This document shows positions 27,577 through 35,613 of a DNA stretch of 39,559 nt, piece by piece. A program made the translations under genes and the position numbers. Within the stretch, counting starts at the first letter, position 1. Each line of letters starts with the position of its first letter. Source of the DNA: Nitrososphaerota archaeon (GTDB lineage: Archaea; Thermoproteota; Nitrososphaeria; Nitrososphaerales; Nitrosopumilaceae); assembly GCA_005877305.1 (NCBI GenBank), contig VBPW01000069.1, positions 1 to 39,559 of the forward strand, in the 5' to 3' direction. The notes under the pieces are model-generated. The model saw only the letters and a list, made by a program, of their open reading frames with translations, was not told where the DNA came from and searched no databases.

Positions 27577-27650
27577 GGGCCGATCGTCTAGTTGGTTAGG
27601 ATACCGCCCTGACACGGCGGTGGTCGAGAGTTCAAATCTCTCTCGGCCCA
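27577..27650 (+). tRNA. tRNA-Val (anticodon GAC)
   Basis: GGGCCGA...TCGGCCC acceptor, anticodon arm CCGCC CTGACAC GGCGG, T arm GAGAG TTCAAAT CTCTC, discriminator A. Confidence 0.96.
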
Positions 27651-27672
27651 TCTATTTTTATTCTATAATCTT

Positions 27673-28083
27673 ATGACTAAACCCATGATAGAGTTTACTC
27701 AAAAGGAAATAGAATTTTTGCAAAAAAATGAGGCATGTAGAATAGCAACCTCTCATGACAATATACCGCATGTAACTCCAGTTACATATTATTTTGAAGA
27801 TGGTTTTTTTTATCTGGCAACAGATTATGATACCAATAAATATTCCAATCTTAAAAAAAATAACAAAATAGCAATAACTGTCGACATTTACTTATCTGAA
27901 AAACACAAGGCCATAATAGTACAAGGAACAACAGAATTTATCGAAAAGGGGCCAGAATACAGGCGGTTGTATGAAATTTTTTATAAAAAATTTTCATGGG
28001 TTAGGGAAAATCCTTGGAAAGAAGGGGAAGCGCCCTTTGTTAAAATAAAACCAAAAACAAAGACAAGCTGGGGCCTAAACTAG
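27673..28083 (+). CDS. Pyridoxamine 5'-phosphate oxidase family (FMN-binding split barrel) protein
   Basis: 136 aa; CRIATSHDNIPHVTPVTYYFEDGFFYLATDYDTNKYSNLKKNNKIAITVD. Confidence 0.88.
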   Translation: MTKPMIEFTQKEIEFLQKNEACRIATSHDNIPHVTPVTYYFEDGFFYLATDYDTNKYSNLKKNNKIAITVDIYLSEKHKAIIVQGTTEFIEKGPEYRRLYEIFYKKFSWVRENPWKEGEAPFVKIKPKTKTSWGLN

Positions 28084-28577
28084 CCAAGCATAGATTCAAA
28101 ATCTTTTATGATAAGAGTCCATGCTGACTCTATTGTTACCTGACCTGCTACCTTGTAGCTGACTGGTTGATTGCTTGTGATAGCTTGATATTCATTAGAA
28201 ATTTTATCAGTATCTACAAGTTCGAATGTGTTGGTGAGTGTAACTGTACTACCAGAAAATAATGGTGCTCTTCCAGCCATCGCAACATCTTCTGTGCTAT
28301 AATGACCACTTCCCAGATCCTTCCCATTTACAAACAAATCATAAGTAATAGAAGGAATAGTAGCCGTTATAGTTGTAGGATTTGTCACATTAAACGCCAC
28401 TTCAAGATGAGCTCGATTGTTTATCTTGTTTACATCAAGTATTTTTACACCAACCAAATCTATGTTTATTTTTTTAAGAACGTCTTGACCAGAGTTTGCA
28501 AACATTACTAAAGAAAGCAACAAAATACCCAAGCCAGCAAATGCACCAAGTATAACGACTCTCCCTCTGCTAACCAA
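28080..28577 (-). CDS. Membrane-anchored LEA14/WHy-domain protein
   Basis: 165 aa, TTG start; N-terminal TM then VGVKILDVNKINNRAHLEVAFNVTNPTTITATIPSITYDLFVNGKDLGSG. Confidence 0.8.
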   Translation of the reverse strand: MVSRGRVVILGAFAGLGILLLSLVMFANSGQDVLKKINIDLVGVKILDVNKINNRAHLEVAFNVTNPTTITATIPSITYDLFVNGKDLGSGHYSTEDVAMAGRAPLFSGSTVTLTNTFELVDTDKISNEYQAITSNQPVSYKVAGQVTIESAWTLIIKDFESMLG

Positions 28578-28628
28578 TTCAACAGCTAACGGGTTCTATA
28601 GAACTAAAAAACCTTCTCAGAACTACTA

Positions 28629-28649
28629 CTGTTAATTTTACGGGAGTTT
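28629..28649 (+). repeat. 21-bp motif copy 1: CTGTTAATTTTACGGGAGTTT
   Basis: Direct read; inverse-complement partners at 28680-28700 and 29676-29696. Confidence 0.85.
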
Positions 28650-28679
28650 GTTCTACGTGTTAACTAGCGGGAGTTTGAA

Positions 28680-28700
28680 AAACTCCCTCAAAATTAACAG
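28680..28700 (-). repeat. 21-bp motif copy 2 (inverted): AAACTCCCTCAAAATTAACAG
   Basis: Direct read; reverse complement CTGTTAATTTTGAGGGAGTTT differs from copy 1 at 2 positions. Confidence 0.85.
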
Positions 28701-28738
28701 AACTTGATAAGATTTATCTTATAAATCAAGAAAGTTTT

Positions 28739-29191
28739 GTGATGAAAGAAAAAAGAAGTAAATGCACAGAGTACCTAAAACTAAACAAAAATCTCTTTAT
28801 TGCTTATACTACAGCATTCATTATTGCTACCATAACAGCACAGTTGCTTTCAAACTCGATTAACTATCTTAATACATCTGTTACAATGCTAACGGAGAAT
28901 TCGGCGTATTTTTCTGCTTTTGGCTTACTGCATTCTATTGATAATAGGAAAAAATACCGGATTGAAACAGGGGAAATAGACTGGTCTAGATTAAGAAAAG
29001 ATCTAATCAAGATCTTAACATCCCTTGGTATTGGAGAAATTGTTTATACTATACTGCGATGGTTTTCGCAATATTACCTGCTAACTCTAAATTACCAACC
29101 ATATCTTGCTTCCATGATATCAGACTCTATCTCTTTTATGATTTACTTGGTAGTAGTTAATTTGTCTGTTAAAATGACGAAGCTTTTCTAA
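28739..29191 (+). CDS. Hypothetical membrane protein carried between inverted repeats
   Basis: 150 aa; hydrophobic segments LFIAYTTAFIIATITAQLL, ISFMIYLVVVNLSV; no family recognised. Confidence 0.65.
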   Translation: MMKEKRSKCTEYLKLNKNLFIAYTTAFIIATITAQLLSNSINYLNTSVTMLTENSAYFSAFGLLHSIDNRKKYRIETGEIDWSRLRKDLIKILTSLGIGEIVYTILRWFSQYYLLTLNYQPYLASMISDSISFMIYLVVVNLSVKMTKLF

Positions 29192-29283
29192 TTTGATAAT
29201 ATTGCAAAAGTAGTGATCCTGAACTAGCGGGTGTTGGTTGCAACATACTCCGCACTTAAATAACTTGTATACGATAATGCGCT

Positions 29284-29660
29284 ATGAGTCAAACAACTCA
29301 ATCGTCAAATATAGAGAAGAACAAGCAGTTGGTTCGCAACTTTGTAGAAGATGTCTTTAACAGACACGACATGGCAGCAGTTGACAAGTACATGGCAGGA
29401 GGAGAAGGCTTCAAGCAGTATCTTGGTGGATTCTTTCCAGGGCATCCAGATTCTCGAACTACAATAGATCATATTGTTGGCGAAGGTGACAAGGTGTTTG
29501 TAATGTTTACTAAAGCCACGAATAAGCAAATAGACAAAAGAATTACTATAAAATCTGCCGACCTATATAGAATTGAGAATGGATGTTTGCAGAACATTGG
29601 GATGTAGTAGAAGCTTCAGGATTCCCTATAGAAAAATCTCTGAACTATAAACAACCGTAA
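29284..29660 (+). pseudogene. SnoaL-like/ester-cyclase family gene, frameshifted near the 3' end
   Basis: Frame 1 MSQTTQSSNIEKNKQLVRNFVEDVFNRHDMAAVDKYM...LYRIENGC; the expected continuation AEHWDVVEASGFPIEKSLNYKQP* lies in the -1 frame (29589-29660). Confidence 0.7.
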
Positions 29661-29675
29661 GTTAACACCTCACAA

Positions 29676-29696
29676 AAACTCCCATAAAATTAACAG
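29676..29696 (-). repeat. 21-bp motif copy 3 (inverted): AAACTCCCATAAAATTAACAG
   Basis: Reverse complement CTGTTAATTTTATGGGAGTTT differs from copy 1 at 1 position. Confidence 0.85.
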
Positions 29697-29750
29697 TAGT
29701 TCAGAACTTCAGAACCGAATAGATATTACTTGTAATAGTAGAATACCAAC

Positions 29751-30245
29751 ATGCCAATTTTTGATGCACTACTAATGTGGGCACATCTTGTTTCTGCTTC
29801 CATTTGGGTGGGAGGTTCGATTTTTATTGGAATTGTCTTAGCACCACTACTGAAGACAATCTCAGAGTCAGTAGAAGAAAGAGTAACAATAATGATCCGG
29901 GTGGGAAGAAAATTCAATAAGATTGCAATTCCTTCCTTGGCAATTTTGATTGTCACAGGACTTTACAACTCATCTAACATTCTAAGCAGACCACAATTCT
30001 TGCTTTCTACAAATTATGGGATAATACTTGTGATAAAGATAATTCTTGTAGTTTCCTTGATTGTGATGTTTATTATTCATGTTAGGATGGTTCGATCTGA
30101 AATTGAAAAAAAGATTGAATCAAAACAAATGTTGCCAGAAATAGTCCAGAAACTTCGTTCAAAAATAATTTCACTTGGCAGAATTATGGTGTTTGTATCT
30201 GTAGCTATACTGTTTATGGCAGCATTACTGCGCTCTGGCATCTGA
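29751..30245 (+). CDS. CopD-like multi-TM membrane protein
   Basis: 164 aa; MWAHLVSASIWVGGSIFIGIVLAPLL, LAILIVTGLYNSSNIL and later TM segments resemble CopD family. Confidence 0.75.
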   Translation: MPIFDALLMWAHLVSASIWVGGSIFIGIVLAPLLKTISESVEERVTIMIRVGRKFNKIAIPSLAILIVTGLYNSSNILSRPQFLLSTNYGIILVIKIILVVSLIVMFIIHVRMVRSEIEKKIESKQMLPEIVQKLRSKIISLGRIMVFVSVAILFMAALLRSGI

Positions 30246-31256
30246 ATTTCCCTTTATTCTGACCTCAAAACCATCATCTAGCTTTCCTATTCCGTACTTG
30301 CAGTTTGTAATGTTTGAAGTTACAAAGAGGTTTGTCTCTAAGTGTTTTGTAATTTTTTTTACTCTAAAAACAGAGGTCTCACTAGTCAAAGCCAATGGAA
30401 TTACTAGCATATCTGAAAGAAAGAGGTCTACTCCTAAATCTGACTCTAAAAATCTGTTTGCTACAATCTGGCCGATTCCTTTCATACCTTTGTTATATAT
30501 CGCATCAGAACCTATAATCGAGTTACCGTCATGTGCAAAAGCTAAAAGTGAACATCCTTTGTCTAACGCTGGCTCTTCTTTTATCTCATAATTACAACAA
30601 AGTCCGTGGTTTTCAAGAATTTTTTTGACTTCACTTACCTCATCTTCTATTGATTCTTTTGAGATCATAGAATATGAACAGAGAATCTTTACAGAACTTG
30701 TAGTTCTTTTTAGCAAAGAAATAGGTTTGATTTTTTTACAAGGCGAAACTTGGACATCCACAAGACCACCACCTTTTGGATAATATCCTCGTTTTTTAAT
30801 ATCAATGGTAAAATTAATTCCAATTCTGGAATAAGCTTCCCGTAAAACAAATTTGGTATAGTTACTTGTAGGACTCCATGCAACGTCTGTGCCACCCACT
30901 ATTGACAATTTCAAATTTTTTTTCGAGATAGCTACTGCCGGAATTAAGACCTGTAAAATTAATGGAATGCTTCCTGCAGTTCCAACATTTTCTTTTAAAG
31001 CGGTGTCACTAATCTTAGAAGGAAAAAATCTAAACGCAGTTGATCCAATATGTAATCCATCCACTTTGGCATTACAAATTTTTGCAAGAATTTTAATCCC
31101 AGTAAGATGTTGTGGTCTTAAACCAGGAACATCTCTGTTTTTGCGTATGTTTTCAATCTCTATTGGTTTTCCAGTTATTGATGAAAGTGTTACAGCAGTT
31201 CGAATTATCTGTCCCCCGCCTTCTCCATACGACCCATCTATTTTTAGCGGCTCCAT
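30225..31256 (-). CDS. rtcA: RNA 3'-terminal phosphate cyclase
   Basis: 343 aa; IDGSYGEGGGQIIRTAVTLSSITGKPIEIENIRKNRDVPGLRPQHLTGIK. Confidence 0.96.
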   Translation of the reverse strand: MEPLKIDGSYGEGGGQIIRTAVTLSSITGKPIEIENIRKNRDVPGLRPQHLTGIKILAKICNAKVDGLHIGSTAFRFFPSKISDTALKENVGTAGSIPLILQVLIPAVAISKKNLKLSIVGGTDVAWSPTSNYTKFVLREAYSRIGINFTIDIKKRGYYPKGGGLVDVQVSPCKKIKPISLLKRTTSSVKILCSYSMISKESIEDEVSEVKKILENHGLCCNYEIKEEPALDKGCSLLAFAHDGNSIIGSDAIYNKGMKGIGQIVANRFLESDLGVDLFLSDMLVIPLALTSETSVFRVKKITKHLETNLFVTSNITNCKYGIGKLDDGFEVRIKGNSDARAQ

Positions 31257-31322
31257 AACAGTTGAATTACCTAGAAGTATAAGTAATGATAGTTTTTTAA
31301 AGAATTAAAATCAATTTTTGTC

Positions 31323-31820
31323 ATGAATGGTCTTTTAATTGGCAGGTTTCAACCTTTTCATAAAGGACATCTTACGGCAGTAAATTTTGGGCTGTCTCAA
31401 GTAGAAAATCTTTGGATAGGAATAGGCAGCTCAAATAAAAGCAATGAAAAAAGAAATCCGTTTTCTGATGATGAAAGAAAGGAAATGATCCTATCTTCTT
31501 TAGATAAATCAGTCTTAAGCAGAATTCGGGTATTTTACATTCCAGACATAGGCGATCATGAAAAGTGGACATATTATGTTGACTCTATTGTGCCAAAGTA
31601 TGATATCGTATTCTCAAATGACGATTTTACTACAACGCTTTATCAAAAGCGTGGAATCAAGGTAATTCAAGTACCTCTGTTACAAAGAGAAGTGATCTCT
31701 GGAACCAATATTCGTGAAATGATCGCAATGGGAAAAAATTGGATGGAACTTGTGCCAGAGGGAACTAAAAAAGTACTATTAAAAATAGATGCAGAAAGAC
31801 GACTCTCAAAAATTCTTTAA
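31323..31820 (+). CDS. Nicotinamide-nucleotide adenylyltransferase
   Basis: 165 aa; GRFQPFHKGHLTAVNFGL and ISGTNIREMIAMGKNW. Confidence 0.95.
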   Translation: MNGLLIGRFQPFHKGHLTAVNFGLSQVENLWIGIGSSNKSNEKRNPFSDDERKEMILSSLDKSVLSRIRVFYIPDIGDHEKWTYYVDSIVPKYDIVFSNDDFTTTLYQKRGIKVIQVPLLQREVISGTNIREMIAMGKNWMELVPEGTKKVLLKIDAERRLSKIL

Positions 31821-31863
31821 TTATAAATAGCGGTTCCTAATCGTTAAAGATTGGAGAATTTAT

Positions 31864-33006
31864 TTGGAATATTTGGTTATGTTGCCGGGCCCAACAAACG
31901 TTCCGGAAAGAGTTACCCGTGCAATGTTTACTCCTATAATAAATCACAGGAGCAAGGATTTTGTTAAACTATACACTGATGTTATAGAAAAAACACAGAA
32001 GGTCTTTCAAACCTCAAATGACATTGTTGTACTTACTGCATCAGGAACTGGAGCAGTAGAAGCATCAGTTGTAAACCTAATAAAAAAAGGAGACAAAGTA
32101 ATAATTCCTGTAAATGGAGAATTTAGCAGCAGACTAGCAACAATGCTAGAATGGCAGGGAGCAAACGTTATCAGACTTACAACTCCTTTTGGAGAGAATG
32201 CAAGTTTTGATCAAGTAAAAGAGGCCTTTGACAACAACAAGGACGTAAAGGCATTCTATGTAGTCTATAATGAGACATCAACCGGAACACAGGTAAAATA
32301 CCTAGACAAGATCTCAAAACTTACCTCAAGAAATGACTCGTACTTTATAGTGGATGCTGTCTCAATACTTGGTGGCGAAGAATTACCTGTAGATAAATGG
32401 GGGGTAGATATCTGCATTGCAGCAGGACAAAAGGCAATGGCTGCACCTCCTGGAATTTCACCAATATCAATTAGTCCAAAGGCAAAAAAACACATGATTG
32501 CAAATCCGCCTCCAACTTTCTACTTTAACTTGGCAAGATACTTCAAATATTATGATGATAACAAAGAAACTCCATTTACACCAGCACTTCCACTTCTTTA
32601 CGCATTCAGAGAAGCACTTGACATTATTCTAGAAGAGGGAACGGAAGCAAGAATAAAAAGACATAGAATTTGTTCTGATGCATTTTATTCAAGCCTCAGT
32701 GCAATGGGTCTTAGTCCATTTGCAAAACCAGATGCAAGATCTACTGTTGTAATTGCACTAAACTATCTGCAAGGACTAGAAGACAAAACATTTAGATCAA
32801 CACTTTCAGAAAAATTCCGGGTACTTGTAGCAGGTGGATTTGGCGAGCTAAAAGGAAAAGTATTCAGAATAGGATGTATGGGTGAAGTTCACAGATATCA
32901 CGTCATGAGAACAATCTCTGCAATCTCTTCAACTCTTGATATGATGGGATACAAGACAAATCCAGAAGCACTCAAAGTAGCTGAAGAAAAACTAAAAGCG
33001 CTTTAA
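31864..33006 (+). CDS. Class V aminotransferase (alanine-glyoxylate/serine-pyruvate type)
   Basis: 380 aa, TTG start; MLPGPTNVPERVTRAM, LTASGTGAVEASVVNLI, CIAAGQKAMAAPPGISPISIS. Confidence 0.92.
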   Translation: MEYLVMLPGPTNVPERVTRAMFTPIINHRSKDFVKLYTDVIEKTQKVFQTSNDIVVLTASGTGAVEASVVNLIKKGDKVIIPVNGEFSSRLATMLEWQGANVIRLTTPFGENASFDQVKEAFDNNKDVKAFYVVYNETSTGTQVKYLDKISKLTSRNDSYFIVDAVSILGGEELPVDKWGVDICIAAGQKAMAAPPGISPISISPKAKKHMIANPPPTFYFNLARYFKYYDDNKETPFTPALPLLYAFREALDIILEEGTEARIKRHRICSDAFYSSLSAMGLSPFAKPDARSTVVIALNYLQGLEDKTFRSTLSEKFRVLVAGGFGELKGKVFRIGCMGEVHRYHVMRTISAISSTLDMMGYKTNPEALKVAEEKLKAL

Positions 33007-33049
33007 CTCCATGTTAACTTAATATAAGGAATTCCAAGCACCGATCACA

Positions 33050-33817
33050 TTGACTTTCCAAAAGGGTACACTAGTCTTAGTGGATTACACTGCAAAGGTA
33101 AAAGACACTAACGAAGTTTTTGAAACAACTAGAGAAGCTGATGCCAAAGCAAATTCAATCCATGACACTAATAAAAGATATCAACCAAGACTAATCTCAG
33201 TTGGAGAGTCATGGGTTCTCAAGGGACTAGATGACGCATTACTTGACACCAATGTTGGCGACAAGCTCACTGTAGAGGTTCCACCCGAAAAGGGATTTGG
33301 CTCAAGAGATCCTGCTAAGGTTCGCATGATTCCACTTCGAAAGCTTGGTGATGATGCCGAAAAAGTTTCAGTTGGTGATACAATAGAAATTGATGAAAGA
33401 ACTGGAATTATTAGATTTATTGGGTCTGGCAGAGTTCAAGTAGATTATAACCACAGATTTGCTGGCAAGACAATACTTTATGATGTTAACATAGTAAAAT
33501 CTCTTAACACTGACGAAGAAAAGATCATGGGCCTCTTAAAGAGAAACATACCAGTTGAGGACTCTAAGTTGAAATTTGAAGTAAAAGGTTCTGTACTTGA
33601 TGTAACCGTTCCAGAGGAGATACTTATGGCCGAAGGACTAAGTACAATAAAACGCATTATAGCAAACGATATTTTCAAGTTCGTAAATAAACTAGAAAAG
33701 ATCAACTATATCGAAACGTACAACAAGAAAACCGAAAAACCAGAAGCCAAACCTGCTGAAGCAAAGCCAGCTGAAGCTAAACCAGCGGAAAAGCCAGCAC
33801 AACCAAAGGCTGCCTAA
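33050..33817 (+). CDS. FKBP-type peptidylprolyl isomerase with Lys/Pro/Ala/Glu repeat tail
   Basis: 255 aa, TTG start; LVDYTAKVKDTNEVFETT, GLDDALLDTNVGDKLTVEVPPEKGFGSRDPAKV, VDYNHRFAGKTILYDVNI. Confidence 0.95.
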   Translation: MTFQKGTLVLVDYTAKVKDTNEVFETTREADAKANSIHDTNKRYQPRLISVGESWVLKGLDDALLDTNVGDKLTVEVPPEKGFGSRDPAKVRMIPLRKLGDDAEKVSVGDTIEIDERTGIIRFIGSGRVQVDYNHRFAGKTILYDVNIVKSLNTDEEKIMGLLKRNIPVEDSKLKFEVKGSVLDVTVPEEILMAEGLSTIKRIIANDIFKFVNKLEKINYIETYNKKTEKPEAKPAEAKPAEAKPAEKPAQPKAA

Positions 33818-33819
33818 AT

Positions 33820-34881
33820 CTACAAAACACCAGTACTCTTTGCAAGTGCAATAGCTTTTTCTTTAGTCATTTTTACTTGGTTTAAAATTGTATATCGTTC
33901 TGGTCTAAGTGACTGTGCAATAGAAAGAGCTTGTGCAAGAGTTTTTGGTTTTAGACCTATTTGCTTTGCAGTAGTTGGTGCTCCTACATTTTTTAGCATT
34001 TGAACAATTTTTTTCCAATCCTGACCTTGCAATTTCGAAATCAAAATAGATCCAATTCCACATTTTTCTCCATGTAATCCAACACCAGGTTCCAAATAAT
34101 CAACAGCATGAGAGAAGAGATGTTCTGCACCAGAACAGGGTCTGCTACTTCCAGCAATACAAGCAGCAACACCAGAACTAATCAAAGCTTCTACTATCAT
34201 TCTGACATCTGGTCTTTTTTTGAAATTCTTTGAATTTTCAATTACTATCTTTGCACTCATTGAAGCAAGATTTGCAGCATAAGTGCCAAAATATTCTCCA
34301 ACATTATCTCTTGCAAGTTCCCAATCCCTTACCGCAGTAACTTTTGCCATCAAATCTCCACATCCACTAGCTAAGAGTCTTCTTGGCGCCTTCTTTAGGA
34401 TCTCAATATCAACAAAGACTCCAAGAGGAGCTGTTGCTATAATAGAATATGGTTTGTCTCCACGTATTGAAACAAAGGGACTTGCGATTCCGTCATGTGA
34501 TGCCGAGGTTGGAATGCTGACAAAAGATTTTTTCAAAGTAAATGCAGTCATTTTTGCAATATCGACTGATCTCCCCCCACCAATTCCTATTATTAGATCA
34601 CTTTTGTCCTTCTTTATTTCATTTATTGTTTTTTGAACAGCTTTTGTGTCATTGCTTATGCTAATATGCCAGATATTTTTTATTTTAGAAGCTGCAAGCG
34701 AGTCTGCAACTTTTTTGTATGTTATTTTTCTTACTCGGTCACCAGAAACCACTGAAACCTTTTTTGGATTAGCAAGATCAGCTACAAACTTTCCAATATC
34801 TTCAATGTTATTTTCACCAATGACTATTTTTCTTGGAAGCTCCATTACATGGGAAGGCATGGACTTTTGATGAAATCTCAT
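33820..34881 (-). CDS. egsA: Glycerol-1-phosphate dehydrogenase [NAD(P)+]
   Basis: 353 aa; IIGIGGGRSVDIAKMTAF, FVSIPTSASHDGIASPFVSI, CSGAEHLFSHAVDYL. Confidence 0.95.
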   Translation of the reverse strand: MRFHQKSMPSHVMELPRKIVIGENNIEDIGKFVADLANPKKVSVVSGDRVRKITYKKVADSLAASKIKNIWHISISNDTKAVQKTINEIKKDKSDLIIGIGGGRSVDIAKMTAFTLKKSFVSIPTSASHDGIASPFVSIRGDKPYSIIATAPLGVFVDIEILKKAPRRLLASGCGDLMAKVTAVRDWELARDNVGEYFGTYAANLASMSAKIVIENSKNFKKRPDVRMIVEALISSGVAACIAGSSRPCSGAEHLFSHAVDYLEPGVGLHGEKCGIGSILISKLQGQDWKKIVQMLKNVGAPTTAKQIGLKPKTLAQALSIAQSLRPERYTILNQVKMTKEKAIALAKSTGVL

Positions 34882-34970
34882 TATTTATCAATCTCCCGTT
34901 TTGCCTAACACAAAGTTATTTAAACGGGTATTATCCTATTCTAGTCATCTTAAATTAAGGAGAATGTTAT

Positions 34971-35603
34971 TTGTCAGACTATGTTGAACAGCATACATTA
35001 CATGGAACAACTACGGTAGGAATTTCCTGTACCGACGGTGTAGTATTGTGTGCAGACACGAGGGCAAGCGCAGGTTATTTTATAGCAAATAACAACACCA
35101 TGAAGATACAAAAAATCGACAAGCATGCAGGAATGACAATTGCTGGTGGTGTTGCAGATGCGCAAAATGTTACTGACATGCTAAGATATCATTCTAACAT
35201 ACACAGAATAGAAAAACAAGAATATCTTCCGATAAAGTCTATTGCAAGACTTGCTTCACTGATATTTTTCCAGAACAGATACTATCCCTTTATTGCAGAC
35301 ATTCTTGTTGGAGGATATGATAATCTTGGACCATCACTATACAACATAGACATGTTTGGTTCCCTTGACAAGAAAACCTTTGCGACCACAGGAAGCGGTT
35401 CTCCAGTTGCATACGGCCTTTTGGAAAACGAGTACCGAGATGGACTTTCTGTTGAAGAAGGCAAGGTAATTGCTTTACGAGCTGTAAAAGCTGCAATAAC
35501 AAGAAACATTGGAACAGGAGACGGAATAAATGTAGCAATAATAGATAAGAATGGATATCGTCTCTTAACAAAAGAGCAGAAAAAAGCCATCATTACACTT
35601 TAG
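34971..35603 (+). CDS. psmB: Proteasome subunit beta
   Basis: 210 aa, TTG start; HGTTTVGISCTDGVVLCADTRASAGYFIANNNTMKIQKID. Confidence 0.96.
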   Translation: MSDYVEQHTLHGTTTVGISCTDGVVLCADTRASAGYFIANNNTMKIQKIDKHAGMTIAGGVADAQNVTDMLRYHSNIHRIEKQEYLPIKSIARLASLIFFQNRYYPFIADILVGGYDNLGPSLYNIDMFGSLDKKTFATTGSGSPVAYGLLENEYRDGLSVEEGKVIALRAVKAAITRNIGTGDGINVAIIDKNGYRLLTKEQKKAIITL

Positions 35604-35613
35604 TGAATTTTAG

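Noticed and set aside
27470-27676. 68-aa plus-strand ORF
   Set aside because: Runs through the tRNA-Val gene and the bluB start; not plausible as a protein.
28600-29710. CRISPR-like interpretation of the 21-bp repeats
   Set aside because: Only three copies, in mixed orientation and irregularly spaced, with no cas genes.
30889-31308. 139-aa ORF antisense to rtcA
   Set aside because: Antisense shadow of conserved RtcA N-terminus.
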